DNA from: Deltaproteobacteria bacterium
GTDB taxonomy: Bacteria; Desulfobacterota; Syntrophia; Syntrophales; JAAYKM01
Direction: 5' to 3'
DNA: 7,998 bases
Assembly: GCA_019136935.1 (NCBI GenBank)
Contig: JAGVTI010000085.1
Coordinates: 1 to 7,998, forward strand
This document shows, piece by piece, positions 1-5,906 of this stretch. The notes below the pieces were generated by a model. It saw only the letters and a program-made list of their open reading frames with translations. It ran no database searches and was not told where the DNA came from. How positions within the stretch are numbered: the first letter of the stretch is position 1; each line of letters begins with the position of its first letter. The translations under genes were made by a program, and so were the position numbers.

Positions 1-2
1 GG

Positions 3-110
3 GTCAGACGGACCCAGGCGCTGGGTGCGGGCGCCTATGTCAAAAAACCTTATCTACTGGAAACACTCGGTCTGGCCGTCCGGAATGAGTTGGAAAGAAA
101 GATCTCATAA
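3..110 (+). CDS. Response regulator receiver (REC) domain, C-terminal end, 5' truncated
   Basis: An open frame enters from the left edge and ends at TAA 108-110, giving 35 visible residues that include GAGAYVKKPY followed by LLETLGLAVRNELERK. The segment matches the end of a CheY-like receiver domain. The hydrophobic-Val-Lys-Lys-Pro stretch corresponds to the conserved beta5 lysine followed by the cis-proline, and the residues after it form the closing alpha5 helix. In this family the domain is phosphorylated on an Asp, which lies outside the window. The protein ends directly after alpha5 with no attached DNA-binding domain. It is therefore either a single-domain regulator, a protein with its output domain in front, or the tail of a hybrid histidine kinase; the window cannot decide. 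It faces rsmA tail to tail with a 54-base gap (111-164) in which I see no clear terminator. Confidence 0.8.
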   Translation, partial: VRRTQALGAGAYVKKPYLLETLGLAVRNELERKIS

Positions 111-164
111 AACCGGCAGGTCAAAGCCGATGCGGCGGATCAGGCTGGGGGGAAACTGAAGAGT

Positions 165-1001
165 TCATGAGAAGGCATTGCTCAATGCGGCGAACTCAGC
201 CAGGGTCAGGCTTTCCGCCCTCCTGGCGCCGTCGATGCCCAGACCGGCGAGCACAGCCGCCAGGCCGGCGGCGCTCACCTCGATTTTCCGGAACGATTTC
301 AGGTTGTTCAGGAGGGTTTTCCTCCGCTGGGCAAAGGCGGCCCGGACCAGGCGGCGGAAAAATTCCTCGTCTTTCAGCGGATATCGGGGGGCATTATGGA
401 AAGTCAGCCGGATCACCGAGGACTGGACAGCCGGAACGGGGTAAAAACAGCGGTTCGACACGTCAAACAGGTTCTCCAGGTCGGCGTACATGGACAGGAT
501 CACGGTGGGAATTCCGTAAGCCTTGACTCCCGGATCGGCCGTGATCCGGTCCGCCACCTCCTTCTGCATGAGCAGAACGGCGGAATGAACATGGTTCCGA
601 CAGGCCAGCAGGTGGAAGAGAATTTCCGAGGTGATGTTGTAAGGGATGTTTCCCATCACCTTGATCTTTCTTTCCGGCGTCATCGGATCGGCCTCCGGAA
701 AATCGTAGGTCAGAATGTCCCTGTTCACGATTTCCACGTTTTTTTTCTCGCGCAGGTTTTCACGGAGGATGTCAACCAGGTTCGGATCGACCTCGACGGC
801 AACCACCCTGGAAACCCTGTCCGCCAGCATCGCCGTCATCACTCCCAGTCCCGCACCGATCTCCACGGCGACATCATCCTTTTTCAAATTACCCGCGGCG
901 ACGATTTTCAGGAAAACCTGGTCATCGGTCAGGAAAGACTGCCCGTATTTCCTGAGCGGACGAACGCGATGGATTCTCAGTAAATCAAGCGTGGTGGACA
1001 C
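165..1001 (-). CDS. rsmA: 16S rRNA (adenine(1518)-N6/adenine(1519)-N6)-dimethyltransferase RsmA (KsgA)
   Basis: RsmA uses S-adenosylmethionine to dimethylate two adjacent adenines in the 3' terminal hairpin of 16S rRNA during late 30S assembly in the cytoplasm. From the GTG at 1001 the protein has 278 residues, a normal length. Visible motifs are KYGQSFL (18-24, the family N-terminal signature), the SAM-binding loop VEIGAGLGVMT (46-56), the acidic end of motif II (VAVEVD, 67-72), the catalytic NIPYNI (118-123, an N-I/L-P-Y-N motif), and FAQRRKTLLNNL (223-234). I chose the GTG at 1001 because it follows GGAGAAGG with a 7-base gap. The frame stays open to a TTG at 1031, which would add ten residues without homology. 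The start overlaps the DUF2062 stop by 17 bases, so it is probably translationally coupled as the last gene of the tsaD operon. Confidence 0.96.
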   Translation of the reverse strand: MSTTLDLLRIHRVRPLRKYGQSFLTDDQVFLKIVAAGNLKKDDVAVEIGAGLGVMTAMLADRVSRVVAVEVDPNLVDILRENLREKKNVEIVNRDILTYDFPEADPMTPERKIKVMGNIPYNITSEILFHLLACRNHVHSAVLLMQKEVADRITADPGVKAYGIPTVILSMYADLENLFDVSNRCFYPVPAVQSSVIRLTFHNAPRYPLKDEEFFRRLVRAAFAQRRKTLLNNLKSFRKIEVSAAGLAAVLAGLGIDGARRAESLTLAEFAALSNAFS

Positions 1002-1443
1002 GACGCTGCCTTCTCCGGCGAATGGCAACAATCATCCGGTGGGCGACGAAATAAGCCGGCACGGCAAACAAGGGGGCAAGAATGATCCCTCCCGTCAACA
1101 GAGGAAACGTCACGTCCCAGCCGAAATGAAGGATACTCATGATGGAATAATCACTCAACGCCAGGCTTGTCCCTCCCATGCCCAGCAGATGCTTTCCAAT
1201 CTGGTATTCCGCGATATAGAAAAGGGGAACCGTCAGGGGATTCGATATCGCCCATGCCCCGATGTAGGCGGAAGTGATATTCTGCCGGGAAACAAGCCCG
1301 AGGGCGACGAGCAAACCCGTATGAAAGGGAATCGTCGGGGTCACCCCCACGAAAACCCCCATGGCGAAACCCATGGCGATTTTTTTGGGTTCACCCTTCA
1401 GGCTGAGAAATTTATGATAGAACTCAAGAAGATATTTTTTCAG
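985..1443 (-). CDS. DUF2062 family small membrane protein
   Basis: This is a small membrane protein of about 152 residues. The recognisable DUF2062 core is GFAMGVFVGVTPTIPFHTG, a second hydrophobic stretch ending in SNPLTVPLFYIAEYQIGKH, and a C-terminal hydrophobic segment (FPLLTGGIILAPLFAVPAYFV) followed by a very basic tail (RRRRQRR). The biochemical role of the family is unknown; members are predicted inner-membrane proteins. The start is uncertain. The first ATG is at 1374, but the in-frame sequence upstream of it (LLEFYHKFLSLKGEPKKIA) resembles the amphipathic, basic N-terminus usual in this family. No ATG, GTG or TTG lies between 1374 and the in-frame TAG at 1459-1461. A CTG at 1443, 10 bases after AGGGAGG (1454-1460), is the best candidate; the conservative alternative is 985-1374. 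It lies 59 bases after tsaD and overlaps rsmA by 17 bases. Confidence 0.85.
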   Translation of the reverse strand: MKKYLLEFYHKFLSLKGEPKKIAMGFAMGVFVGVTPTIPFHTGLLVALGLVSRQNITSAYIGAWAISNPLTVPLFYIAEYQIGKHLLGMGGTSLALSDYSIMSILHFGWDVTFPLLTGGIILAPLFAVPAYFVAHRMIVAIRRRRQRRVHHA

Positions 1444-1502
1444 TTCCCTCTGGCCTCCCTAAAAGAGGAAAAAAGTTTACGCAATGCCCTTCCGGCGGAG
1501 AT

Positions 1503-2507
1503 TCAACCCCTTGCGGCAGGCCATCGTGAAACGGCATTCAGGTTGAGGTCCGACCGGATTCCCCTTTTCAGCAGGGTGTACCCGGCCGCGGCGATCATCC
1601 CCGCGTTGTCCGTGCATAAAACGGGAGGGGGAATGAACACGTCGATCTTTTTCCGGTCTCCGTCTTCCCTGAATCTCTCCCGCAGACGGCTGTTCGCCGC
1701 CACGCCGCCGCAGACCACGACCCGGGATACAGAGGCTTCCACCGCCACCCGCAGGGTCTTTTCCACGAGGACATCCATGATGGCTTCCTGGTAACTCGCG
1801 ACGACATCCGGCAGTTCCTCCGGTGCCAAAGGCGTTGACCGTTTCTTCAGCATGTTCAGAAGAGACGTTTTCAGGCCGCTGAAACTGAAATCGTTTGAAT
1901 CCTTCATGGCCCGGGGAAAATCGTATTTACGGCAATTCCCGGTTTTGGACATCTTGTCGATGACCACCCCTCCCGGATAGCCGATATCCAGCATTTTCGC
2001 AGCCTTATCGAAAGCCTCGCCGGCCGCGTCGTCCTTGGTCTGTCCTTTCAGGGTATATTTTCCCTCCGGCTCGACAAGATAAATGTTCGTATGTCCCCCC
2101 GATACGACCAGGGCGACAAAGGGCAGCACCGGCGGATTTTCCATCAGGAACACCGCCGCGATGTGGCCTTCGAGATGGTTGACGCCCACAAAAGGAATAT
2201 TCTGGGTATAAGCGATCGCCTTGGCCGTGGACAAACCGACCAGGAGCGATCCGACCAGGCCCGGCCCGCAGGTCACCGCGATGCCGTCGATCCGGTCAAG
2301 GGTGACCTCCGCCTTTTCCAGGGATTCAAGGATCACCGGGATGACGGCTTCCACGTGCTTGCGCGAAGCGATCTCGGGTACGACGCCGCCGTACTTCCGA
2401 TGTACATCGATCTGGGAGGCGATGACATTCGACAACATCACCCGGCCGTCGCGGACGACGGAAGCCGCCGTTTCGTCGCACGATGATTCGATTCCTAATA
2501 CCAGCAT
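1503..2507 (-). CDS. tsaD: tRNA N6-adenosine threonylcarbamoyltransferase TsaD
   Basis: TsaD transfers the threonylcarbamoyl group from threonylcarbamoyl-AMP to A37 of tRNAs that read ANN codons, giving t6A. In bacteria it works with TsaB and TsaE, neither of which is in the window. From the ATG at 2507 the protein has 334 residues. Motifs are GIESSCDET (5-13), the metal-binding HLEGH (111-115, His111 and His115), SGGHT (136-140), DDAAGEAFDKAAK (159-171), FSFSGLKT (207-214), CGGVAANSRLRE (266-277) and the metal ligand Asp300 in CTDNAGM. These ligand numbers match those I recall for E. coli TsaD, which supports the ATG at 2507 over the in-frame ATG at 2522 (five more residues, MREKI). The stop is at 1503-1505. 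It is the first gene of a minus-strand operon with the DUF2062 gene and rsmA, and is divergent from nadB. Confidence 0.97.
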   Translation of the reverse strand: MLVLGIESSCDETAASVVRDGRVMLSNVIASQIDVHRKYGGVVPEIASRKHVEAVIPVILESLEKAEVTLDRIDGIAVTCGPGLVGSLLVGLSTAKAIAYTQNIPFVGVNHLEGHIAAVFLMENPPVLPFVALVVSGGHTNIYLVEPEGKYTLKGQTKDDAAGEAFDKAAKMLDIGYPGGVVIDKMSKTGNCRKYDFPRAMKDSNDFSFSGLKTSLLNMLKKRSTPLAPEELPDVVASYQEAIMDVLVEKTLRVAVEASVSRVVVCGGVAANSRLRERFREDGDRKKIDVFIPPPVLCTDNAGMIAAAGYTLLKRGIRSDLNLNAVSRWPAARG

Positions 2508-2529
2508 GATTTTTTCCCGCATTTCTTTT

Positions 2530-2557
2530 TTTACAAAAACCCGAAAAAGTGTATATA
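2530..2557 (+). promoter_or_regulatory. Candidate sigma-70 type promoter for nadB
   Basis: On the plus strand TTTACA (2530-2535, five of six matches to the -35 box) is followed after 16 bases by TATATA (2552-2557, four of six matches to the -10 box). The expected start point near 2564 leaves a leader of about 42 bases before the nadB ATG. The region is AT-rich compared with its surroundings. It overlaps the candidate tsaD promoter on the other strand, so the two may interfere or be co-regulated. The call is by eye only. Confidence 0.4.
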
Positions 2558-2578
2558 GAAACGATATAGGTTTGTAAA
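2550..2578 (-). promoter_or_regulatory. Candidate sigma-70 type promoter for the tsaD operon
   Basis: On the minus strand a TTTACA (2578-2573, five of six matches to the -35 consensus) is followed after 17 bases by TATACA (2555-2550, four of six matches to the -10 consensus). This would start transcription near 2543, about 36 bases before the TsaD ATG at 2507. The -35 box overlaps the inverted repeat at 2570-2583. The call is by eye only. Confidence 0.4.
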
Positions 2579-2583
2579 CAAAC
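2570..2583. promoter_or_regulatory. Inverted repeat, candidate operator in the tsaD/nadB divergent promoter
   Basis: GTTTGT (2570-2575) and ACAAAC (2578-2583) are perfect complementary arms separated by AA. The site overlaps the candidate -35 box of tsaD and lies just downstream of the expected nadB start point, where a bound repressor could act. Dyads of this size are typical of helix-turn-helix dimer sites, but in AT-rich sequence a 6-base dyad can occur by chance. No regulator is suggested by the sequence. Confidence 0.3.
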
Positions 2584-2605
2584 TTTTTCTTTCAAGGAAG
2601 GCGCT

Positions 2606-4234
2606 ATGGAGTTCACATCCGATTTTCTCGTTCTGGGCAGCGGCATCGCCGGCCTGTCATTCGCCATCAAAGCTTCCGGTTTAGGTACCGTCAACATGGT
2701 CACCAAGAAGGAAAAATCGGAATCCAACACCAACTACGCCCAGGGGGGCATCGCCGCCGTCCTGGACAAGGAAGACAGCTTCGAGGACCACATCCGGGAT
2801 ACCCTCGTCTGCGGCGGCGGCCTGTGCAACGAAGAGACGGTCCGCTTCGTCGTCAGCGAAGGGCCGGAGAGGATCCGGGAGCTGGTGCAATGGGGCGTCG
2901 AGTTTACCCGCTCCCAGAACGGCTCTTCGTCCGGGTTCGATCTCGGCCGCGAAGGCGGCCACTCCAAGCGGAGAGTGATCCACGCCAAAGACCTGACCGG
3001 CCAGGAAATCGAACGGGCCCTTCACGCCCAGGTCGGCCGGATCCCCGGGATCCGGATTTTTGAAAACCACATTTCCATCGACCTGATCCTGCAGTCCGTT
3101 CTCACGGGCGGGAAAGTGGGCAATGCGCAGGACCGATGCCTGGGCGCGTACGTCTACGATATCAATCACGACGTCATCCACACCTTCCGGGCCCGGTTCG
3201 TCGTGCTGGCCACGGGGGGCACCGGGAAAGTCTACCTCATCACGACCAATCCCGATATCGCCACGGGGGACGGCATCGCCATGGCATACCGCGCCGGAGC
3301 CGAAATATCGAACATGGAGTTCATCCAGTTCCATCCGACCTGCCTGTACCATCCGGAAGCCAAGTCATTCCTGATCAGCGAGGCGGTCCGCGGCGAAGGA
3401 GGCATTCTCAAGCTGCGGGACGGATCGACCTTCATGGAAAAGTATCATCCCATGGAAAGCCTCGCCCCGCGCGACATCGTCGCCCAGGCCATCGACACGG
3501 AACTGAAAATTTCCGGGGATGATTACGTGCTGCTCGATATCACGCATCGCGGCCGTGATTTTATCGTCAACCGTTTCCCCGGCATTTACAAGCAATGCCT
3601 GGAGTACGGCATCGACATCACAACGGACCAAATCCCCGTGGTTCCCGCTGCCCATTACCTCTGCGGCGGGGTCGCCGTGAACCCTTACGGCCAGACCAAT
3701 ATCGACAGCCTGTTCGCCTTCGGCGAAGTCTCCTGCACGGGCCTCCACGGGGCCAACCGCCTGGCCAGCAATTCCCTGCTGGAAGCCGTCGTGTTCGCCC
3801 ACCGGGCTTTCGTAAAAATTTCGGAGCTTTTCTCACAGACCCCGCAGAACGATCTGGTCATTCCCCCCTGGGACCCCCGAGGCGCCACGGAAAGCGACGA
3901 ATCCGTCGTCGTTTCCCACAACTGGGACGAAATCCGGCGGTGCATGTGGAATTACGTGGGTATCGTCCGTTCCGACAAGAGGCTCGCCCGGGCGAAAAGA
4001 AGAATTGAAATGATCAGCCGGGAAATCGACGAATATTACCGGAACTTCCTCCTTACGAAAGATCTGATCGAGCTTCGGAACATCGCAACCGTCGCCACCT
4101 TGATCGTGGCATGCGCCATGATGAGGAAGGAAAGCCGGGGACTGCACTACAATCTCGACTATCCCCAGAAAGACGACGTGAACTGGCTGCGGGACACCCG
4201 TATTATCAGGACGGTAAAGCCAACCGGCACCTAA
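2606..4234 (+). CDS. nadB: L-aspartate oxidase NadB
   Basis: NadB is a cytoplasmic FAD enzyme that oxidises L-aspartate to iminoaspartate, which quinolinate synthase (NadA) then condenses with dihydroxyacetone phosphate in de novo NAD synthesis. The protein has 542 residues, a usual length. Motifs are the Rossmann GSGIAG (11-16), the FAD-binding SNTNYAQGGIAAV (40-52), GREGGHSKRRVIHAKD (114-129), ATGGTG (202-207), the substrate-site FHPT (242-245, His243), RGEGG (262-266), PRDIVAQAID (288-297, Arg289), AAHYLCGG (348-355, His350) and the FAD-binding HGANRLASNSLLEA (381-394). The C-terminal helical domain (about 430-542) is as in NadB and lacks the features of a succinate dehydrogenase flavoprotein. 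AAGGAAGG (2594-2601) is a good ribosome binding site for the ATG. nadA and nadC are not adjacent. The gene is monocistronic, flanked by a divergent promoter and its own terminator. Confidence 0.96.
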   Translation: MEFTSDFLVLGSGIAGLSFAIKASGLGTVNMVTKKEKSESNTNYAQGGIAAVLDKEDSFEDHIRDTLVCGGGLCNEETVRFVVSEGPERIRELVQWGVEFTRSQNGSSSGFDLGREGGHSKRRVIHAKDLTGQEIERALHAQVGRIPGIRIFENHISIDLILQSVLTGGKVGNAQDRCLGAYVYDINHDVIHTFRARFVVLATGGTGKVYLITTNPDIATGDGIAMAYRAGAEISNMEFIQFHPTCLYHPEAKSFLISEAVRGEGGILKLRDGSTFMEKYHPMESLAPRDIVAQAIDTELKISGDDYVLLDITHRGRDFIVNRFPGIYKQCLEYGIDITTDQIPVVPAAHYLCGGVAVNPYGQTNIDSLFAFGEVSCTGLHGANRLASNSLLEAVVFAHRAFVKISELFSQTPQNDLVIPPWDPRGATESDESVVVSHNWDEIRRCMWNYVGIVRSDKRLARAKRRIEMISREIDEYYRNFLLTKDLIELRNIATVATLIVACAMMRKESRGLHYNLDYPQKDDVNWLRDTRIIRTVKPTGT

Positions 4235-4271
4235 AACGCTGTTTTCCCTGTTCCCTCTCCTTTAAAACGTC

Positions 4272-4304
4272 AAGGGGGGCTTGCTTTCAAGCCCCCCCTT
4301 TTTT
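4272..4304 (+). terminator. Rho-independent terminator of nadB
   Basis: A GC-rich hairpin has a ten-base-pair stem, GGGGGGCTTG (4274-4283) with CAAGCCCCCC (4288-4297), and a CTTT loop. One extra C and a run of six T (4299-4304) follow. It begins 38 bases after the nadB stop. Read from the purB side, the downstream sequence is only TTGACGTTTT, so termination of purB here would be weaker but is possible. Confidence 0.9.
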
Positions 4305-4325
4305 CCATCTCTGCTCAGATATTTT

Positions 4326-5624
4326 CTATTTCTCGCCAAAAACCCGCTTGAAGATGAAATCCACCTGTTTCAGGAATCTCTCGACATGGAAGACATCATC
4401 GATCTCCGCCGGTGTCAAGATGGCCGTTACCTGATCGTCCTTTTTCAGCAGATCCTTGAATTCCAGGTGCTTTTCCCAGGATGCCATGGCGTTTCTCTGC
4501 ACGACCGCGTAAGCCCCTTCCCGTGACATTCCCCTGTCGATAAGCTTCAGCAGCACAAGCTGCGAGAAAACGACGCCGTGGGTCATGTTCAGATTGAACA
4601 GCATCTGTTCGGGGTAAACGATGAGCTGATCGACCATGCGGGTGAACCGACCCAGCATGAAGTCGAGAAGAATCGTCGCATCCGGCCCGATAACCCGTTC
4701 AACCGATGAATGGCTGATGTCCCGTTCATGCCACAGGGCGACATCTTCCAGGGAGGCCAGGGCATAGGACCTCATGAGCCGGGAAAGACCGGAAAGATTC
4801 TCCGACAGGATCGGATTCCGTTTGTGAGGCATGGCGGACGAACCCTTCTGCCCGGGGGAGAAATACTCCTCCGCCTCCCGGACCTCCGTCCGCTGCAGCA
4901 GCCGGATTTCCTGGGCGAATTTATCCAGGGAGGAGGCGATCATCGCCAGGGTCGTGAAAAATTCCGCATGGCGGTCCCTCTGGAGAATCTGGGACGAAAC
5001 CGGGGCGGGCTTCAGGCCGAGCTTCCGGCAGACGTATTCCTCGACAAAGGGATCGATGAAGGAAAAGGTCCCGACGGCGCCGGAAATCTTCCCGTAGCTG
5101 ATCGTATCGCGGGCATGGAACATCCTTTCCCGGTGCCGGACCATTTCCTGGTACCAGATGGCGAGCTTCAGGCCGAAGGTGATCGGCTCGGCGTGAATGC
5201 CGTGGGTCCGGCCGATCATGAGGGTTCCCTTGTGTTCCATCGCCTTCTTCCGGATCGCCGCGATGAGGGCGTCGATATCTTCCAGGAGAATGTCCGCCGA
5301 TTGTTTGAGCAGGATAGCCAGGGACGTATCGAGCACGTCGGAGGAGGTCATCCCCATGTGAATGAACCGGCCGTCCTCCCCGACCTTTTCCGTGACGGAA
5401 GTCAGGAAGGCGATTACGTCATGCTTGGTCGTCTGCTCGATCTCGTCGATGCGGCGAACGTCGAAGGCGGCCTTTTCCTTGATGTTCTTCAACGACTCCG
5501 GGGGAATCTGCCCCAGCTCCACCATGGCTTCGCAGGCGGTCACTTCGATGTCCAACCACGTCTGAAACTTGTTTTCCGGCTCCCAGATCCGGCTCATCTT
5601 TTCTCTTGAGTAACGGGGAATCAC
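4326..5624 (-). CDS. purB: Adenylosuccinate lyase PurB
   Basis: PurB eliminates fumarate twice in purine metabolism: from SAICAR to give AICAR, and from adenylosuccinate to give AMP. It acts as a cytoplasmic homotetramer of the fumarase/aspartase superfamily. The protein has 432 residues, like the short Bacillus-type enzymes. Motifs are TKHDV (66-70, His68), RFIHMGMTSSDVLDT (86-100, His89), GRTHGIHAEPITFG (138-151, with the general acid His141) and the superfamily signature GSSAMPHKRNP (261-271) with the catalytic Ser263. The His numbers agree with those I recall for B. subtilis PurB. The start is a GTG at 5624, preceded by AGAAGGAG with a 5-base gap, which makes it convincing. It is convergent with nadB (91-base gap). 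It lies downstream of ftsH on the same strand, but with 282 bases between, so it probably has its own promoter, which I could not identify confidently. Confidence 0.97.
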   Translation of the reverse strand: MIPRYSREKMSRIWEPENKFQTWLDIEVTACEAMVELGQIPPESLKNIKEKAAFDVRRIDEIEQTTKHDVIAFLTSVTEKVGEDGRFIHMGMTSSDVLDTSLAILLKQSADILLEDIDALIAAIRKKAMEHKGTLMIGRTHGIHAEPITFGLKLAIWYQEMVRHRERMFHARDTISYGKISGAVGTFSFIDPFVEEYVCRKLGLKPAPVSSQILQRDRHAEFFTTLAMIASSLDKFAQEIRLLQRTEVREAEEYFSPGQKGSSAMPHKRNPILSENLSGLSRLMRSYALASLEDVALWHERDISHSSVERVIGPDATILLDFMLGRFTRMVDQLIVYPEQMLFNLNMTHGVVFSQLVLLKLIDRGMSREGAYAVVQRNAMASWEKHLEFKDLLKKDDQVTAILTPAEIDDVFHVERFLKQVDFIFKRVFGEK

Positions 5625-5906
5625 AACGGCTCCTTCTCAAAGTTAATGAACTCGTAAAAGGTCGAACAATCCTCGATCCGTTATCCCGAGCACCGGCGAA
5701 GAATTCCCATGAGCCGTCACTTTGGGCGAAGCGTCGCTCTTCAAAGAGATTCTTCGTCGCTGCCGCCCCTCAGCGGAATGACGGAATGGGATCCGCTTCC
5801 CTACTTGCCTGCATGGAATGTGCAGAATTGATGACGAGCCCGATGTCAATCCGGAAATCACCCGGCCTTTTACCGCGCTTTTCTTAATCGAATCTCCCCC
5901 GCCAGG
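5625..5906. other. Intergenic region between ftsH and purB without a convincing gene
   Basis: This gap holds the purB ribosome binding site (AGAAGGAG on the minus strand, about 5630-5637) and the nested hairpin element at 5705-5791. The open frames here (up to 93 codons on plus, 72 on minus) have composition typical of frames across structured non-coding DNA, no recognisable protein motif and no good start signals. I found no clear terminator after ftsH and no good purB promoter. No tRNA or riboswitch consensus was recognised. Confidence 0.6.
5705..5791. repeat. Imperfect palindromic element, REP/MITE-like
   Basis: Five pairs of complementary segments are nested in the correct order around a small loop: TCCCAT 5705-5710 with ATGGGA 5786-5791; CCGTCA 5714-5719 with TGACGG 5779-5784; GGGCG 5724-5728 with CGCCC 5764-5768; AGCG 5730-5733 with CGCT 5758-5761; and CTCT 5737-5740 with AGAG 5745-5748 around TCAA. 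Read on the minus strand it contains CCGTCATTCCG followed by GAAGAATCTC. This resembles, from memory, the dispersed GTCATTCC...GAATC palindromic repeats common in deltaproteobacterial intergenic regions. Only one copy lies in the window, so its repeated nature is inferred. It sits between two same-strand genes and could act on RNA processing or termination after ftsH. Confidence 0.55.

Noticed and set aside
111..164. Possible terminator between the receiver-domain gene and rsmA
   Set aside because: GC-rich segments such as GCCGATGCGGC can pair weakly, but no T-run follows on either strand.
1444..1502. T-rich stretch on the minus strand after tsaD as a terminator
   Set aside because: Runs of T occur, but there is no GC-rich stem directly before them; the region is better read as the leader of the DUF2062 gene within an operon.
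715..1794. Long plus-strand open frame of 359 codons across rsmA, DUF2062 and tsaD
   Set aside because: It lies antisense to three genes with clear family motifs, has low-complexity Ser/Arg/Thr-rich content and no recognisable domain. It is a shadow frame of GC-rich coding DNA.
4710..5609. Plus-strand open frame of 299 codons opposite purB
   Set aside because: It is fully antisense to purB, whose motifs and catalytic residues are intact; the Gly/Asp/Arg-rich translation matches no family I know.
5844..5849. Perfect TTGACA on the minus strand upstream of purB
   Set aside because: The -10 positions at 16-18 bases spacing read TTCTGC/TCTGCA/CTGCAC, which do not resemble TATAAT, so a promoter cannot be supported.
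5643..5861. Minus-strand frame of 72 codons in the ftsH-purB gap
   Set aside because: It runs through the palindromic element, is Arg/Ser-rich, has no convincing start signal and resembles no known protein.
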